Shown: positions 18,694-28,427, numbered from the stretch's first letter. The stretch: DNA of 64,000 nt from Pontibacter chinhatensis (GCF_900113285.1 NZ_FOOT01000007.1:84259-148258), one strand, 5' to 3'. Notes: a model not told the origin generated them from the sequence alone. Made by a program: numbers and translations.

Positions 18694-20883
18694 TTACTTT
18701 TTAGACTGAGGGCCCGGTACCGGGAAGCCGCGGTCACGCATCAGCGCGTCGATTTTGGCGTCGCGGCCACGGAACAGGCGGTAAGCCTCTGCCGGGTCCA
18801 TCGCGTTGCGTGGAGCGAACAGGTATTTCACCAGCTTGTCAGCCACTTGCTTGTCGTAGAACCCGCCTGGTGCTTCGGCAAAAGCCTCAGAGGCATCCGA
18901 AGTCAGCACGTCCGCCCACAGGTAGCCGTAGTAACCCGTAGCATAGCCCTCGCCAGAGAACACGTGCGTGAAGTGCGGGGTGCGGTGGCGCATCACGATC
19001 TCCTTCGGCATGTTCAGCTTGGTCAGCGTCTCGCGCTCAAACTTGTCCGGGTCCAGGTTAGTAGGGTCGGCCAGGTGCAGGTGCATGTCCATCAGGGCAG
19101 AGGCCAGGAACTCTGTCGTAGCGAAGCCTTGGTTAAAGGTAGCGGCCTTCTCAATTTTGGCCACCAGCTCTTTCGGCATCGGCTCACCGGTCTTATAGTG
19201 CTTCAGGAACTGGTTGATCACGCGGTCAGTAGACAGCCAGCGCTCCAGCAACTGCGACTGGAACTCAGTGTAGTCACGTACGCCGCTGTTCAGGGTCGGA
19301 TACTTCACGTTAGACGCCAGGAAGTGCAGCGCGTGGCCAAACTCGTGGAAGAACGTCTCCGCATCGTCCCAGGATACCAGCACCGGCTCGCCCGGGGCAG
19401 GCTTCACAAAGTTGGAGTTGTTCGAGGAAAGAACCGTTTTCTTGCCGTCAAACGTGGTGTGGGCGCGGTAGGTCGTAGCCCATGCACCGGAGCGCTTGCC
19501 CTGGCGCGCGAACGGATCGAGGTACCACAGGCCGATGTGCTCACCGGTTGTCTTGTCGGTCACTTCCCATACTTTCACATCCTCATGGAACACCGGCACA
19601 GAGCCCTCCGGCACTGGCGTGAAGTTGAAGTTGAACAGCTCGCCGGCCGTGTAGAAGATTGCCTGCGTCAGGTTGCCCAGCTCCAGGTACTGCTTCACCT
19701 CATCGGAGTTCAGGTCATACTTGGCCTGGCGTACTTTCTCGGCGTAGTAGCGGTAGTCCCAAGGCTCGATCGTGATCTTGCTTTTGCTTGTTTTGTTGGC
19801 GATGGCCTGCATGTCGGCCACCTCTTCCTTGGCTCTGGCAGTGGCTGCAGGCCACACGGCCAGCATCAGGTCCATGGCCGCCTGTGGGGTTTTGGCCATG
19901 CGGTTTTGCAGGCGCCACTCGGCAAAGTTATCATAGCCCATCAGCTGCACGCGCTCACGGCGCAGTTGCAGAATCCTGGTGATGTTCGCGTTGTTGTCGT
20001 TGGCATCGCCGTTATCGCCTCTTGAGTAGTAGTTCTTCCATACTTTCTCGCGCAGGGCACGCTGGTCAGAGTAGGTCAGGAACTGGTCCATGCTGGAGCG
20101 GGTGTTGGTGATGGCATACTTGCCTTCCTGGCCGTTATCGGCAGCAGCTTTGGCTGCGGCTTTCACAAACGACTCTGGCAGGCCGCTCAGCTGGTCTTTG
20201 GTGATGTAGACGATATACTTCTCCTCATCGGCCAGCACGTTGTTCGAGAACTTGGTGTACAGCGAGGAAAGCTCTTTGTTGATGGCGGCATAACGCTCCT
20301 TTTTCTCCGGGCTCAGGTCAGCGCCTTCCATGGCAAAGCCCTCGTAAACGAGCTGCACCACGCGCTGCTGGTCAGCCGGAAGCGGGTTTTTCTGGGCGTT
20401 GTCATACACCGTTTTGATGCGCTGGAACAGCTTCTCGTTCTGGGAGATCTTGGAGTTGAACTCAGAGATCTTCGGAGCCATCTCAGCCTGTACTTTCCGG
20501 AACTCCGGCGTGGACACGTTGCTGCTCCAGATGCCGTAGTAGGTGAACACGCGGCCCAGTTCCTCCCCGGCTCTTTCCATCTCCTCGATGGTGTTCTCGA
20601 AGGTAGCAGGCTGTGGGTTGTTGGCAATTGCTTCAATCTCAGCCAGGTTCAGGGCCATAGCCTTCTCCATGGCAGGCTTCAGGTCGGCCAGGTTCATCTT
20701 ATCAAATGCCGGCACGCCACCGTATGGGCCTGTCCATTCTTTCAGAAGCGGGTTGGTTTCTTCCTGCTTTTGCTCCACGGCCGCCTGTGTCTGCTGCGAC
20801 TGCTCCTGCGTCTGCACCGAAGTACAGTTGGTCAGGGCCAGTACAGCCATCAGACTACCGGCTGTTATGATTTTCTTTTGCAT
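18694..20883 (-). CDS. dcp: M3-family peptidyl-dipeptidase, lipoprotein form
   Basis: 729 residues. The zinc motif H513EFGH517 lies in DDAETFFHEFGHALHFLAS, and the downstream glutamate helix (DYTEFQSQLLERWL) supplies the third ligand. The substrate-binding HxGxGYxxGYY-type loop reads FSGEGYATGYYGYLWADVL near residue 640. The N-terminus has an SPII signal (LMAVLALTNC, Cys20) and a Gln-rich linker, so unlike E. coli Dcp this enzyme is membrane-anchored outside the cytoplasm. It removes C-terminal dipeptides from oligopeptides. Its codon use in this gene is strongly biased towards G/C-ending codons, as expected for good expression. Confidence 0.93.
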   Translation of the reverse strand: MQKKIITAGSLMAVLALTNCTSVQTQEQSQQTQAAVEQKQEETNPLLKEWTGPYGGVPAFDKMNLADLKPAMEKAMALNLAEIEAIANNPQPATFENTIEEMERAGEELGRVFTYYGIWSSNVSTPEFRKVQAEMAPKISEFNSKISQNEKLFQRIKTVYDNAQKNPLPADQQRVVQLVYEGFAMEGADLSPEKKERYAAINKELSSLYTKFSNNVLADEEKYIVYITKDQLSGLPESFVKAAAKAAADNGQEGKYAITNTRSSMDQFLTYSDQRALREKVWKNYYSRGDNGDANDNNANITRILQLRRERVQLMGYDNFAEWRLQNRMAKTPQAAMDLMLAVWPAATARAKEEVADMQAIANKTSKSKITIEPWDYRYYAEKVRQAKYDLNSDEVKQYLELGNLTQAIFYTAGELFNFNFTPVPEGSVPVFHEDVKVWEVTDKTTGEHIGLWYLDPFARQGKRSGAWATTYRAHTTFDGKKTVLSSNNSNFVKPAPGEPVLVSWDDAETFFHEFGHALHFLASNVKYPTLNSGVRDYTEFQSQLLERWLSTDRVINQFLKHYKTGEPMPKELVAKIEKAATFNQGFATTEFLASALMDMHLHLADPTNLDPDKFERETLTKLNMPKEIVMRHRTPHFTHVFSGEGYATGYYGYLWADVLTSDASEAFAEAPGGFYDKQVADKLVKYLFAPRNAMDPAEAYRLFRGRDAKIDALMRDRGFPVPGPQSKK

Positions 20884-21069
20884 AGGTAGTTTGGGTGAAA
20901 TTTATACTTTAGGGATTTAACTGTTAAATTTTGAATAATCGGCAGCACAAGTTACTAAAAATGTCTCAGGAGTCTTTCCCATCCCCGATAGAAATAAACT
21001 TATACTTTAAAAGTATGCGGCTGATGTTTGGTAATATGCTGTAAAAAGTCTTACTTGAGCCGGATAACT

Positions 21070-21147
21070 ATGATACAGCACAGCAACTTCTATTACTATT
21101 ATTATAGCATAAGCCTCTCCCGGGACTTAGGCATGGGTTGCTGTTGA
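21070..21147 (+). CDS. Tyrosine-rich leader peptide of the tyrA attenuator
   Basis: A 25-codon frame starting ATG at 21070 and stopping TGA at 21145-21147. Residues 7-12 are Phe followed by five consecutive Tyr codons (TTC TAT TAC TAT TAT TAT, 21088-21105). It lies 91 bp upstream of the gene for the tyrosine-pathway enzyme prephenate dehydrogenase and just before a strong terminator. This is the classical arrangement of an amino-acid attenuator. It was too short to be seen as an ordinary gene; the call rests on the codon run and the matching RNA helices. Confidence 0.8.
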   Translation: MIQHSNFYYYYYSISLSRDLGMGCC

Positions 21148-21205
21148 CTTTCATCTGACACCGAAACCTTCTTTGAGTCCTGGCCCTGCCGGGACTTTTT
21201 TGTTT
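21120..21205 (+). promoter_or_regulatory. Transcription attenuator of tyrA (antiterminator and terminator helices)
   Basis: CCGGGACT occurs twice, at 21120-21127 inside the leader frame and at 21189-21196. Both copies can pair with the single AGTCCTGG at 21176-21183. Pairing with the second copy makes an 8-bp hairpin (loop ccctg) followed by six Ts: a terminator. Pairing with the first makes the exclusive antiterminator. A ribosome stalled at the Tyr codons (to 21105) leaves 21120-21127 free, so tyrA is read. A ribosome that reaches the stop at 21145 covers it, so transcription ends. Confidence 0.8.
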
Positions 21206-21237
21206 ATCCCCACTGTACACCGAAACACAGCAGAAAC

Positions 21238-22107
21238 ATGAAAATTGTAACAATCATCGGGCTTGGCCTGATAGGCGGCTCCGCAGCCCGCGACCTGCGC
21301 TGCGAAGGCTTTGCTTCCAATATCATCGGGGTGGATCAAAACCCGTACCATGCCAGCACCGCCCTGGAACTGGGGCTGGTGGATGAGGTGCTGCCGCTGG
21401 AGGAGGCGCTGGGTAAATCGGATGTGGTGGTGCTGGCTGTACCGGTCAATGCCATTTCCGCACTGCTCACAACCGTGCTGGACCAGCTGCCTGCGCAGGC
21501 TACACTGATTGACTTTGGCTCTACCAAGGGCGTGCTTTGCGAGCAGGTGCGAAACCACCCCAAGCGCGGGCAGTACGTGGCCGCCCATCCGATTGCGGGC
21601 ACCGAGAACTCCGGCCCTTCCGCGGCGCTGGAGCATTTATACCTGGGTAAAACCAACATTGTCTGTGAGCGGGAGGCCTCGTCGGAGGGGGCGCTGGCCA
21701 CAGCTATGGCACTTTTCGGGGCGCTGGGGCTGCAAACAGTTTTCATGGATGCCGAAACGCACGACAAGCACCTGGCTTACATCTCGCATTTGTCGCACGT
21801 GAGCTCCTTTGTGCTGAGCATGACGGTGCTGGACGTGGAGAAGGCCGAGAAAGATATCTTTGGCCTGGCCGGCAGCGGTTTTGCCTCCACCGTACGCCTT
21901 GCCAAAAGCTCTCCGGCCATGTGGGCACCTATTTTTGAGCAGAACAGCGCTTTCCTGGGGCAGGCCATAGAAGAGTACATCTCGATTCTGAAGCGCTTCC
22001 AGCAGCACCTGCAAAACGGCGAAACAGACAAGCTGTACGAAATGATGGAGCACGCGAACAAAATCAGGCCGGTGCTGGAAGGCAAAAGCAAAACGCCCGC
22101 CTCCTGA
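21238..22107 (+). CDS. tyrA: Prephenate dehydrogenase
   Basis: 289 residues, the size of a monofunctional TyrA. It oxidises and decarboxylates prephenate to 4-hydroxyphenylpyruvate with NAD(P)+, the committed step to tyrosine in the cytoplasm. The N-terminal Rossmann motif is IIGLGLIGGSAARDL (residues 6-20). The prephenate-site motif AAHPIAGTENSGP (about 119-131) contains the catalytic His, and HDKHLAYISHLSHVSSF (about 179-195) is the conserved helix. It is a lone gene here, without the chorismate mutase or dehydratase that often accompany it, and is controlled by the attenuator described above. Confidence 0.93.
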   Translation: MKIVTIIGLGLIGGSAARDLRCEGFASNIIGVDQNPYHASTALELGLVDEVLPLEEALGKSDVVVLAVPVNAISALLTTVLDQLPAQATLIDFGSTKGVLCEQVRNHPKRGQYVAAHPIAGTENSGPSAALEHLYLGKTNIVCEREASSEGALATAMALFGALGLQTVFMDAETHDKHLAYISHLSHVSSFVLSMTVLDVEKAEKDIFGLAGSGFASTVRLAKSSPAMWAPIFEQNSAFLGQAIEEYISILKRFQQHLQNGETDKLYEMMEHANKIRPVLEGKSKTPAS

Positions 22108-22224
22108 CACATGGCCAAAGGTTCATGTATTGCCTGAGGATGAGGCTGGTACGATCTCTGCCTACAACTATACTAAATTCTGTAAACTTACGTAGAATGA
22201 ATTGTACCATCAGCTTCGACCACC

Positions 22225-22479
22225 ATGCACACGACAATTTTCAGATTTGAGGAGGGCAGTCCGTTTGTAGATGCCAGGCGCCCGGTGCGCAACGAGATAC
22301 ACGACAGGCTGCTGTGGCAGGCCATCCGGCTGGCTAAATCGGGCAAAAACGTGCTGAAAGACGGACTTATCATCTATACTCCCATACCTGCCTATCTGCA
22401 AGGGCCCACCACCCTGGAGGTTTACTGGGATTTTGAAAGCCCCGAAGAGTATGATGCACTGCCGCGCGCAGCCTCGTAG
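22225..22479 (+). CDS. Small uncharacterised protein
   Basis: 84 residues, family not recognised. It is soluble, with a mixed alpha/beta pattern (TTIFRFEEGSPFVDARRP, then a helix HDRLLWQAIRLAKSGKNV) and no signal peptide. G/C-biased third positions and an AAGTATA-poor body match neighbouring chromosomal genes. It is followed 62 bp later by another small gene on the same strand, so the two may be co-transcribed. No function can be given. Confidence 0.5.
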   Translation: MHTTIFRFEEGSPFVDARRPVRNEIHDRLLWQAIRLAKSGKNVLKDGLIIYTPIPAYLQGPTTLEVYWDFESPEEYDALPRAAS

Positions 22480-22541
22480 GAACGCTGTAACAAAGGCCGT
22501 ACATCTAATCCTTTTTTCTGAACCTCAACGTATACTAGCAC

Positions 22542-22793
22542 ATGAACCTCAACCTATTCAACACCCACACCCTGGCAGGAAGACTGGAGATCATCTGGGC
22601 GCACGGGAACTTTATCGCCAACCGTGGCAGGAGAGGCTACCGCATCGAGTTGTACGACCTTGGCAATTTCTTTGCGGAGATCTGGTATAACCCCGAAAAC
22701 AACTATATCAGCCTGGTGCGCGGCTTTATCAGCAAGCGGGCACTGGAGCCTTACATCCAGCAGGTAGACCTGATGGAGATGTTCGACTGGTAG
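22542..22793 (+). CDS. Small uncharacterised protein
   Basis: 83 residues, soluble, rich in aromatic residues (RGYRIELYDLGNFFAEIWYN followed by ENNYISLVRGF). It ends in a short amphipathic helix, DLMEMFDW. The pattern suggests a small beta-sheet protein. I do not recognise the family. It lies between the other small gene and the hybrid-kinase operon. Confidence 0.55.
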   Translation: MNLNLFNTHTLAGRLEIIWAHGNFIANRGRRGYRIELYDLGNFFAEIWYNPENNYISLVRGFISKRALEPYIQQVDLMEMFDW

Positions 22794-22985
22794 CATATTT
22801 TCCTAATTTATACTTTGCACAGCATCCCCTGCTGGTGTAGTGCTATCCTTTTGCAGTTCCTGCAGCCTTCCCCATTCCTAACTTTAGCAGCTGTTGCTGC
22901 GTATAATCCCGCCTGATCAGGGAAAAACGCACATGTTTTCTTAACTTGCAGGTACATGTGTACTTATACCACCAACAGCCATTAG

Positions 22986-25900
22986 ATGAACATCATAAGG
23001 AACCTCAAGATCAGGGACAAGCTCATCCTTTTACTTTCACTGCTGCTTCTTCCGCTTATTTACCTTATTTTTTCTATTGTTTCCGTTGAACTGGAGGAAA
23101 GCGCCGCTCTGGAACAGGAGATGGTGCAACTGCAGGAGTCTGAGAAGATTTCCAGCTACCTGCATCGCATGCAGGCCGAGCGCGCCCGCATACTGGGCGC
23201 TGTATCCGGCGATACCACCATGCTGCTGCAAGCCAAAAACTACCGGCTTCAGACGGATGCCGCCGAGCGGGAGCTGACAAACTTCTTGCAGGGCTCGGGC
23301 CGCACCTTGCCGGAAATGGCAGACATAAGCGAGCTGAAAAAGTACCGGACGCAGCTGGACCAGCAGAAGCTTGATGTACAGGATTACCGCGACTTCTCCG
23401 CCGGCGTGATTTTTAGCTTGCTCAACCGCCTGGAGGATAACGCCACCGGCTCGGGCAATGCCGTGCTGGCACGCCAGCTCGAAACCTTCCGCCAGTTGGT
23501 GGAGGCGAAGATACAACTTGGCAGGGCCCGAAGCTTAATGGCCAATGCCATTAACACAGGCACCTTCACCTACCAGGAGTATGCCAACATCCGCTCCCAG
23601 ATAACGGCTTACGACAGAGCCCTGAGCAACTTCAGCCGCCAGGCTGGTACGCAGGCCATGGATGATGTGGAGAAGGTGCTCACCTCGGATAGCTACCAGG
23701 AAGTATCGGCCATACTGCAGGCCATTGAGGCGAGCCCGCAATTGGATCTGAACGCCTTCGACTCGAACAAAACCTTCTCCCTGTTCACAAAAAGTATAGA
23801 AGACCTGCGGGATGCTGAAAGTGGCCTGATTGAACGGATCCGGGCAGACATAGACAGCCGCATTTCTGCCAAGCAACAAATGGTAAGCGTGCTTATACTT
23901 GTCTTTGTCCTGATTGCGGCACTTACCACTGCACTCTCCATTTACATCATCAACCTTATCTCTGCCTCGCTGGCAAAGCTGAAGGTAGCTGCCGATCGCA
24001 TCAAATTGGGCGCGGTAGATGTGGAGATTGACGTGGAAAGCCGGGATGAGATTGGCAGCGTGGCCTCTTCCTTTAAGGGGGTGCTGAACAAGACGGTGAA
24101 CCTCTCGGAGGTGGCGCAGGCTATCGGCGAGGGACGCTACGATGTGGAGGTGCAGGCGCAGAGCGAGGAGGACGTGCTGAGCCATGCCATCCATAATATG
24201 AAAATCAACCTGCAGCGCTTCACCACAGAGAGCTCCAGCCGCAACTTTATACTTACCGGGGTATCGGAGCTGAACAGCCGCCTGAGCGGGGAGGCCGCAC
24301 TGAACACCGTTTCTGAGAAGGCCATCTCCTTCATCAGCGACTACACAGGCTCTGAGGCGGGCGTACTGTACCTGCACCACAACGACGGCAAGCTTACGCC
24401 TGCTGCCTGTTACGGCGTGCCGCAGGACTGCTCCAGTCTGCCAGCCTTTGAGATTGGGCAAGGAAAAGTAGGGCAGGCCGTGCAGCAGCGCCAGGTAAAG
24501 TTGCTGGAAAATGTTGCCGTTGAGCACCTCAGAATCAAATCCGGATTGGCCGAGATGCATCCTGCCTCGGTGATCATCGTGCCGCTATACTTTGCCGATA
24601 CCCTTATCGGGGCACTGGAGCTTGCCTCCCGGAACCCGTATGCAGAGCTGCAGCAGCAGTTTTTAGCCGCCATTTCGGAGCGGGTGGCCGTTCTGATTTA
24701 TACTTTAAGACAGCATCTGCAAACGCAGGAGCTCCTGTACGAAACCCAAAACCAGGCCGAGGAACTGGAGACGCAGCAGGAAGAGTTACGCCAACTGAAC
24801 GCCGAACTGAAGGCCTCGGAAGAGGAGCTGCGCGTGAACCAGGAGGAGCTGCAGGAGAAAAACGCCGAGCTGGAGGAGAAGGCGCAGCTGCTGGAAGAGC
24901 AATACGAGGCGCTCGGCGCTAAGAACAAGGCCCTGGAGGACGCCCGCGCCGCCATTGAGCTGAAGATGCAGCAGGTGGAGCAGGTGAGCAAGTATAAGAG
25001 CGACTTCCTGGCCAACATGAGCCACGAGCTGCGCACCCCGCTCAACAGTATACTTATACTTTCCAGGCTGCTGGCTGATAACATGGAAAACACGCTGTCC
25101 AAGAAGCAGATAGACCATGCCCAGATCATCCACAAATCGGGCAACGACCTGCTCCGGCTCATCAACGACATCCTGGACTTATCTAAAATAGAGTCGGGTA
25201 AGGTGAAGCTCGATACCGAAGAGGTCAAGCTGCGCGATATTTCCATGGTGCCGCTGTTCCGTGAGGTAGCCGCCAAAAAGAAAATCCGCTTTACGGAGCA
25301 TATTGAACCGGGCAGCTCCGAAAGCATCGTTACCGACCGCTTCCGGTTAGAGCAGATTCTGCGCAACTTCATCGGCAATGCCCTCAAGTTTACCGACGAA
25401 GGGGGAGAGGTAACGTACTCCGTCTCACCGGTAGCAGACAGGCGCAAGTTCCGCTCCGAGCACCTGCGTAACCATAGCGACATCCTGGCCTTCTCGGTGC
25501 GAGATACGGGCATTGGCATCCCTGCGGACAAGCAGGAAATCGTGTTTGAGGCCTTCCAGCAGGCGGACACCTCTACTACCCGCAAGTATGGCGGCACTGG
25601 CCTGGGGCTCACCATCAGCAAGGAACTGGCCACGATTTTAGGCGGCGAGCTGATGCTGGAAAGTGAGCCGGGCAAGGGCAGCACCTTTACGTTATACTTG
25701 CCGCGGGTGCCGCAGCAGGTTAATGGCAGAAAGCCAGAGCCAGCCCCTGTGGTCATGCCGGTTGCACATACGTCTGTAGCCACCACGGTGCAGGAAACCA
25801 CCCAGGAGAAGAGCCAGGGTGTGGGTCAAATCCTGCTGGACTTGGAGCGCCAGGACAAGCAGGACATCAAGGTGCTTATTGTAGAGGATGACAGAGGCTT

Positions 25901-27035
25901 CAGCGATATTCTGGCAGATTTTGCCAAGGCCAAGAACTTTGAAGTATACCAGGCTCATACCGGAAGGGAAGGCCTGAAAATGGCGCTGGAGAAGAAGCCT
26001 GATGCCATGCTGCTCGACATTCAGCTGCCGGACATGAGCGGGTGGGATGTATTAAAGCAGGTGCGCGAAACAAAGGAGCTGCGCCACCTGAACGTGCACG
26101 TGATGTCGGCCTACGACAGGGAAGTGCTGGGCGAGCACGCCGAGAACGAGGAGTACCTGCCCAAGCCTGTTACGCTCGAGATGCTGAACAAGGCCTTCAG
26201 CTCCATTGTGCAAAACTCCGGAGATAAGATAGAGAACATCCTTATTGTGGAGGACAACGAGATAGAGAACAGGGCGGTGGCCGAGCTGCTGCTGGCGCAT
26301 GGGCTGAAGTCTACCTCCGCTTACTCGGCTGAGGAGGCAGAGCAGGTGCTGGCCAAGCAGAAAGTAGACTGCATTATCCTGGACCTGAACCTGCCGGGCA
26401 TGAAAGGCTACGACTGGATGAAGAAAGTCAAGTCGCAGAACGGGTTGGCCGATATTCCGATCATCATCTACTCGGGTAAAGACCTGAGCAAGGAGGAAGA
26501 GGCGCAGCTGAAGAAGTTCGCCAACACAATCATCATCAAAAACGAGTACTCTTACCTGCGCCTGCTCGATGAGGTGCAGCTGTTCCTGCACAAGGTGAAC
26601 CAGAAGCTGCCGCACGGCCGGGAGTTTAAGATGAAGCTGCATGTGCCGGAGGAGGTGCTGCGCGGCAAGAAGGTGCTGGTGGTGGACGACGACGTGCGCA
26701 ACATTTACTCGCTGAGCAGCCTGCTGGAACTGCATGGCATGGAGGTGGAGGCCGCCTATGATGGCCGCGAGGCGCTGGAGAAGCTAAACGCCGAGCCAGA
26801 TATGGACCTGGTGCTGATGGACATCATGATGCCGGAGATGGACGGTATAGAAGCCACAAAACGAATTCGGGCAATCTCTCGTTTTAAGCAACTCCCGATT
26901 ATCGCCCTCACAGCAAAGGCCATGAAAGAAGACAGAGAGAAATGCATAGAAGCGGGTGCTTCTGACTATATACCAAAGCCAGTAGATACAGATAAGTTAC
27001 TGACCTTAATGCGGGTTTGGTTGTATGAAGCTTGA
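22986..27035 (+). CDS. Hybrid sensor histidine kinase with HAMP, GAF and three receiver domains
   Basis: 1349 residues in the inner membrane. Order: helix 1 (11-31), an extracytoplasmic all-helical region resembling the NIT (nitrate/nitrite-sensing) domain (about 50-300), helix 2 (301-325), HAMP (326-385), GAF (about 425-575), a Gln/Glu-rich coiled coil (580-665), HisKA with phospho-acceptor His680 in NMSHELRTPLNS, HATPase (about 750-890) and three receivers with phospho-acceptor Asp1011, Asp1133 and Asp1279. It is the first gene of a four-gene operon with cheR, cheB and a second kinase, overlapping cheR by 11 bp. The signal is unknown; NIT-like and GAF regions both could sense. Confidence 0.9.
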   Translation: MNIIRNLKIRDKLILLLSLLLLPLIYLIFSIVSVELEESAALEQEMVQLQESEKISSYLHRMQAERARILGAVSGDTTMLLQAKNYRLQTDAAERELTNFLQGSGRTLPEMADISELKKYRTQLDQQKLDVQDYRDFSAGVIFSLLNRLEDNATGSGNAVLARQLETFRQLVEAKIQLGRARSLMANAINTGTFTYQEYANIRSQITAYDRALSNFSRQAGTQAMDDVEKVLTSDSYQEVSAILQAIEASPQLDLNAFDSNKTFSLFTKSIEDLRDAESGLIERIRADIDSRISAKQQMVSVLILVFVLIAALTTALSIYIINLISASLAKLKVAADRIKLGAVDVEIDVESRDEIGSVASSFKGVLNKTVNLSEVAQAIGEGRYDVEVQAQSEEDVLSHAIHNMKINLQRFTTESSSRNFILTGVSELNSRLSGEAALNTVSEKAISFISDYTGSEAGVLYLHHNDGKLTPAACYGVPQDCSSLPAFEIGQGKVGQAVQQRQVKLLENVAVEHLRIKSGLAEMHPASVIIVPLYFADTLIGALELASRNPYAELQQQFLAAISERVAVLIYTLRQHLQTQELLYETQNQAEELETQQEELRQLNAELKASEEELRVNQEELQEKNAELEEKAQLLEEQYEALGAKNKALEDARAAIELKMQQVEQVSKYKSDFLANMSHELRTPLNSILILSRLLADNMENTLSKKQIDHAQIIHKSGNDLLRLINDILDLSKIESGKVKLDTEEVKLRDISMVPLFREVAAKKKIRFTEHIEPGSSESIVTDRFRLEQILRNFIGNALKFTDEGGEVTYSVSPVADRRKFRSEHLRNHSDILAFSVRDTGIGIPADKQEIVFEAFQQADTSTTRKYGGTGLGLTISKELATILGGELMLESEPGKGSTFTLYLPRVPQQVNGRKPEPAPVVMPVAHTSVATTVQETTQEKSQGVGQILLDLERQDKQDIKVLIVEDDRGFSDILADFAKAKNFEVYQAHTGREGLKMALEKKPDAMLLDIQLPDMSGWDVLKQVRETKELRHLNVHVMSAYDREVLGEHAENEEYLPKPVTLEMLNKAFSSIVQNSGDKIENILIVEDNEIENRAVAELLLAHGLKSTSAYSAEEAEQVLAKQKVDCIILDLNLPGMKGYDWMKKVKSQNGLADIPIIIYSGKDLSKEEEAQLKKFANTIIIKNEYSYLRLLDEVQLFLHKVNQKLPHGREFKMKLHVPEEVLRGKKVLVVDDDVRNIYSLSSLLELHGMEVEAAYDGREALEKLNAEPDMDLVLMDIMMPEMDGIEATKRIRAISRFKQLPIIALTAKAMKEDREKCIEAGASDYIPKPVDTDKLLTLMRVWLYEA

Positions 27036-27855
27036 GTATGAAAAGCTCTTCGAGCAGGAGGTAGAGGCGCTGATTGAGGAGATTCACACCCAGTACGGGT
27101 ACGACTTTAGCGGGTATGCCCGGGCCTCGGTTTACCGCAGGATAAAGCGTTTTCTGGGGCAGAAGCACTTGCAAAGCGTGGATGCGCTGCGCGAGAAACT
27201 GTTCTCCGACAGCTTTTTCTTTGAGAATTTTCTGCAGGAGGTAACCGTGAACGTGACGGAGATGTTCCGTGACCCCACATTTTTCCTGTCGTTGCGCGAG
27301 AACGTGCTGCCCATCCTGAGCACTTACCCTTTCATTAAGATTTGGGATGCCGGTTGCTCTACAGGGGAGGAGCTTTTCTCGCTGGCCATACTTTTAGAGG
27401 AGGAGGGATTGCTGGGGCGCACCAAGATCTACGCCACCGATATTAACCAGAAGGTGCTGATGCAGGCCAAGGAGGGGATCTTTTCGGCCTCTAACATGGC
27501 GGCCTATACATCGGCCTACTATGCAGCCGGGGGCAAGCGCGAGTTCTCCAGCTACTACACCAGCAACTATGGCAGTGTTAAGTTCAGCTCGCAACTGGTG
27601 AAAAACGTGGTCTTTTATCCGCACAACCTGGCTACAGACAGCTCCTTCAACGAGTTTCACCTGATTATTTGCCGCAATGTGCTGATATACTTTAACCGCC
27701 AGCTACAGGACCGCGTGCTGCGCCTCTTCGACGAGAGCCTCGTAAGCCTGGGATACCTGGGGCTGGGCAAAAAAGAGACCCTGATCATGTCAAGCATCAG
27801 CGGCAACTACGTAGCCGTGGATAAGAATAACCGCATATACCGCAAAACAAACTGA
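27025..27855 (+). CDS. CheR-type glutamate O-methyltransferase
   Basis: 276 residues. CheR enzymes methylate glutamates of receptors with S-adenosylmethionine. The N-terminal helical domain contains YARASVYRRIKRFL; the SAM motif is KIWDAGCSTGEELFSLAILL (about residues 106-125); and FHLIICRNVLIYFNRQLQ (about 211-228) is the strongly conserved CheR motif. No chemoreceptor or CheA/CheW genes lie nearby, so this belongs to the non-chemotaxis Che-like clusters common in Bacteroidota. It overlaps the kinase before it (11 bp) and cheB after it (1 bp). Confidence 0.9.
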   Translation: MKLEYEKLFEQEVEALIEEIHTQYGYDFSGYARASVYRRIKRFLGQKHLQSVDALREKLFSDSFFFENFLQEVTVNVTEMFRDPTFFLSLRENVLPILSTYPFIKIWDAGCSTGEELFSLAILLEEEGLLGRTKIYATDINQKVLMQAKEGIFSASNMAAYTSAYYAAGGKREFSSYYTSNYGSVKFSSQLVKNVVFYPHNLATDSSFNEFHLIICRNVLIYFNRQLQDRVLRLFDESLVSLGYLGLGKKETLIMSSISGNYVAVDKNNRIYRKTN

Positions 27856-28427
27856 TGGAGCCCAGGTTAAAGTTGGTGGCTATCGGAGGGTCCTGGGGCG
27901 GAATCAAGGCTTCCCTTTCTATTCTGGAAGGCTTGCCCGCCGATTACAGCATTCCTATTCTGCTGGTGCTGCACCGTTTGCGCAACCAGGAAGGAAACCT
28001 GCAGGAGCTGCTCGACAAAAAGCTGCGGCTGCGGGTGTTGGAGGTGGAGGACAAAGAGCCCTTACTTCCGGGACACGTATACCTGGCGCCCTCCAATTAC
28101 CACGTACTTATTGAGCGGGACCATACGTGCTCGCTCGACGACTCGGAGCTGGAGAACTACTCACGCCCTGCCATTGACGTCACTTTTACGAGTGCGGCCG
28201 ACGTTTTTGCTGAAAATACGGTCGGTGTGCTCCTTAGTGGCGCCAGCAAGGATGGAAGTTCAGGATTAAGCTATATCTTTGACAATGGAGGTATTGCCAT
28301 AGCTCAAGACCCTGCCGAAGCCGAAGTGGCCGTTATGCCACAGGCGGCCATTGACAGGGTACCTGGCTGTAAAGTAATGAATGTAGCGCGCATAAAGGAG
28401 TTTTTGCTTTCCTTACATGAACACTGA
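27855..28427 (+). CDS. CheB-type methylesterase domain protein without receiver
   Basis: 190 residues, only the methylesterase domain of CheB. Catalytic residues can be placed: Ser13 in AIGGSWGG, His40 in LVLHRLR and Asp133 in SGASKDGSSGL. The N-terminal receiver that normally inhibits CheB is absent, so control must come from elsewhere, possibly from the receivers of the flanking kinases. It demethylates or deamidates glutamate/glutamine side chains. It overlaps both neighbours (1 bp and 11 bp), so the stoichiometry is set by coupled translation. Confidence 0.9.
   Translation: MEPRLKLVAIGGSWGGIKASLSILEGLPADYSIPILLVLHRLRNQEGNLQELLDKKLRLRVLEVEDKEPLLPGHVYLAPSNYHVLIERDHTCSLDDSELENYSRPAIDVTFTSAADVFAENTVGVLLSGASKDGSSGLSYIFDNGGIAIAQDPAEAEVAVMPQAAIDRVPGCKVMNVARIKEFLLSLHEH

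Noticed and set aside
18847..20025. 392-codon open frame on the plus strand
   Set aside because: It is antisense to the dcp peptidase gene; the real gene has clear motifs and the antisense product has no recognisable domains.
24698..25801. 367-codon minus-strand frame
   Set aside because: Shadow of the hybrid kinase coding strand; serine-rich low-complexity product.
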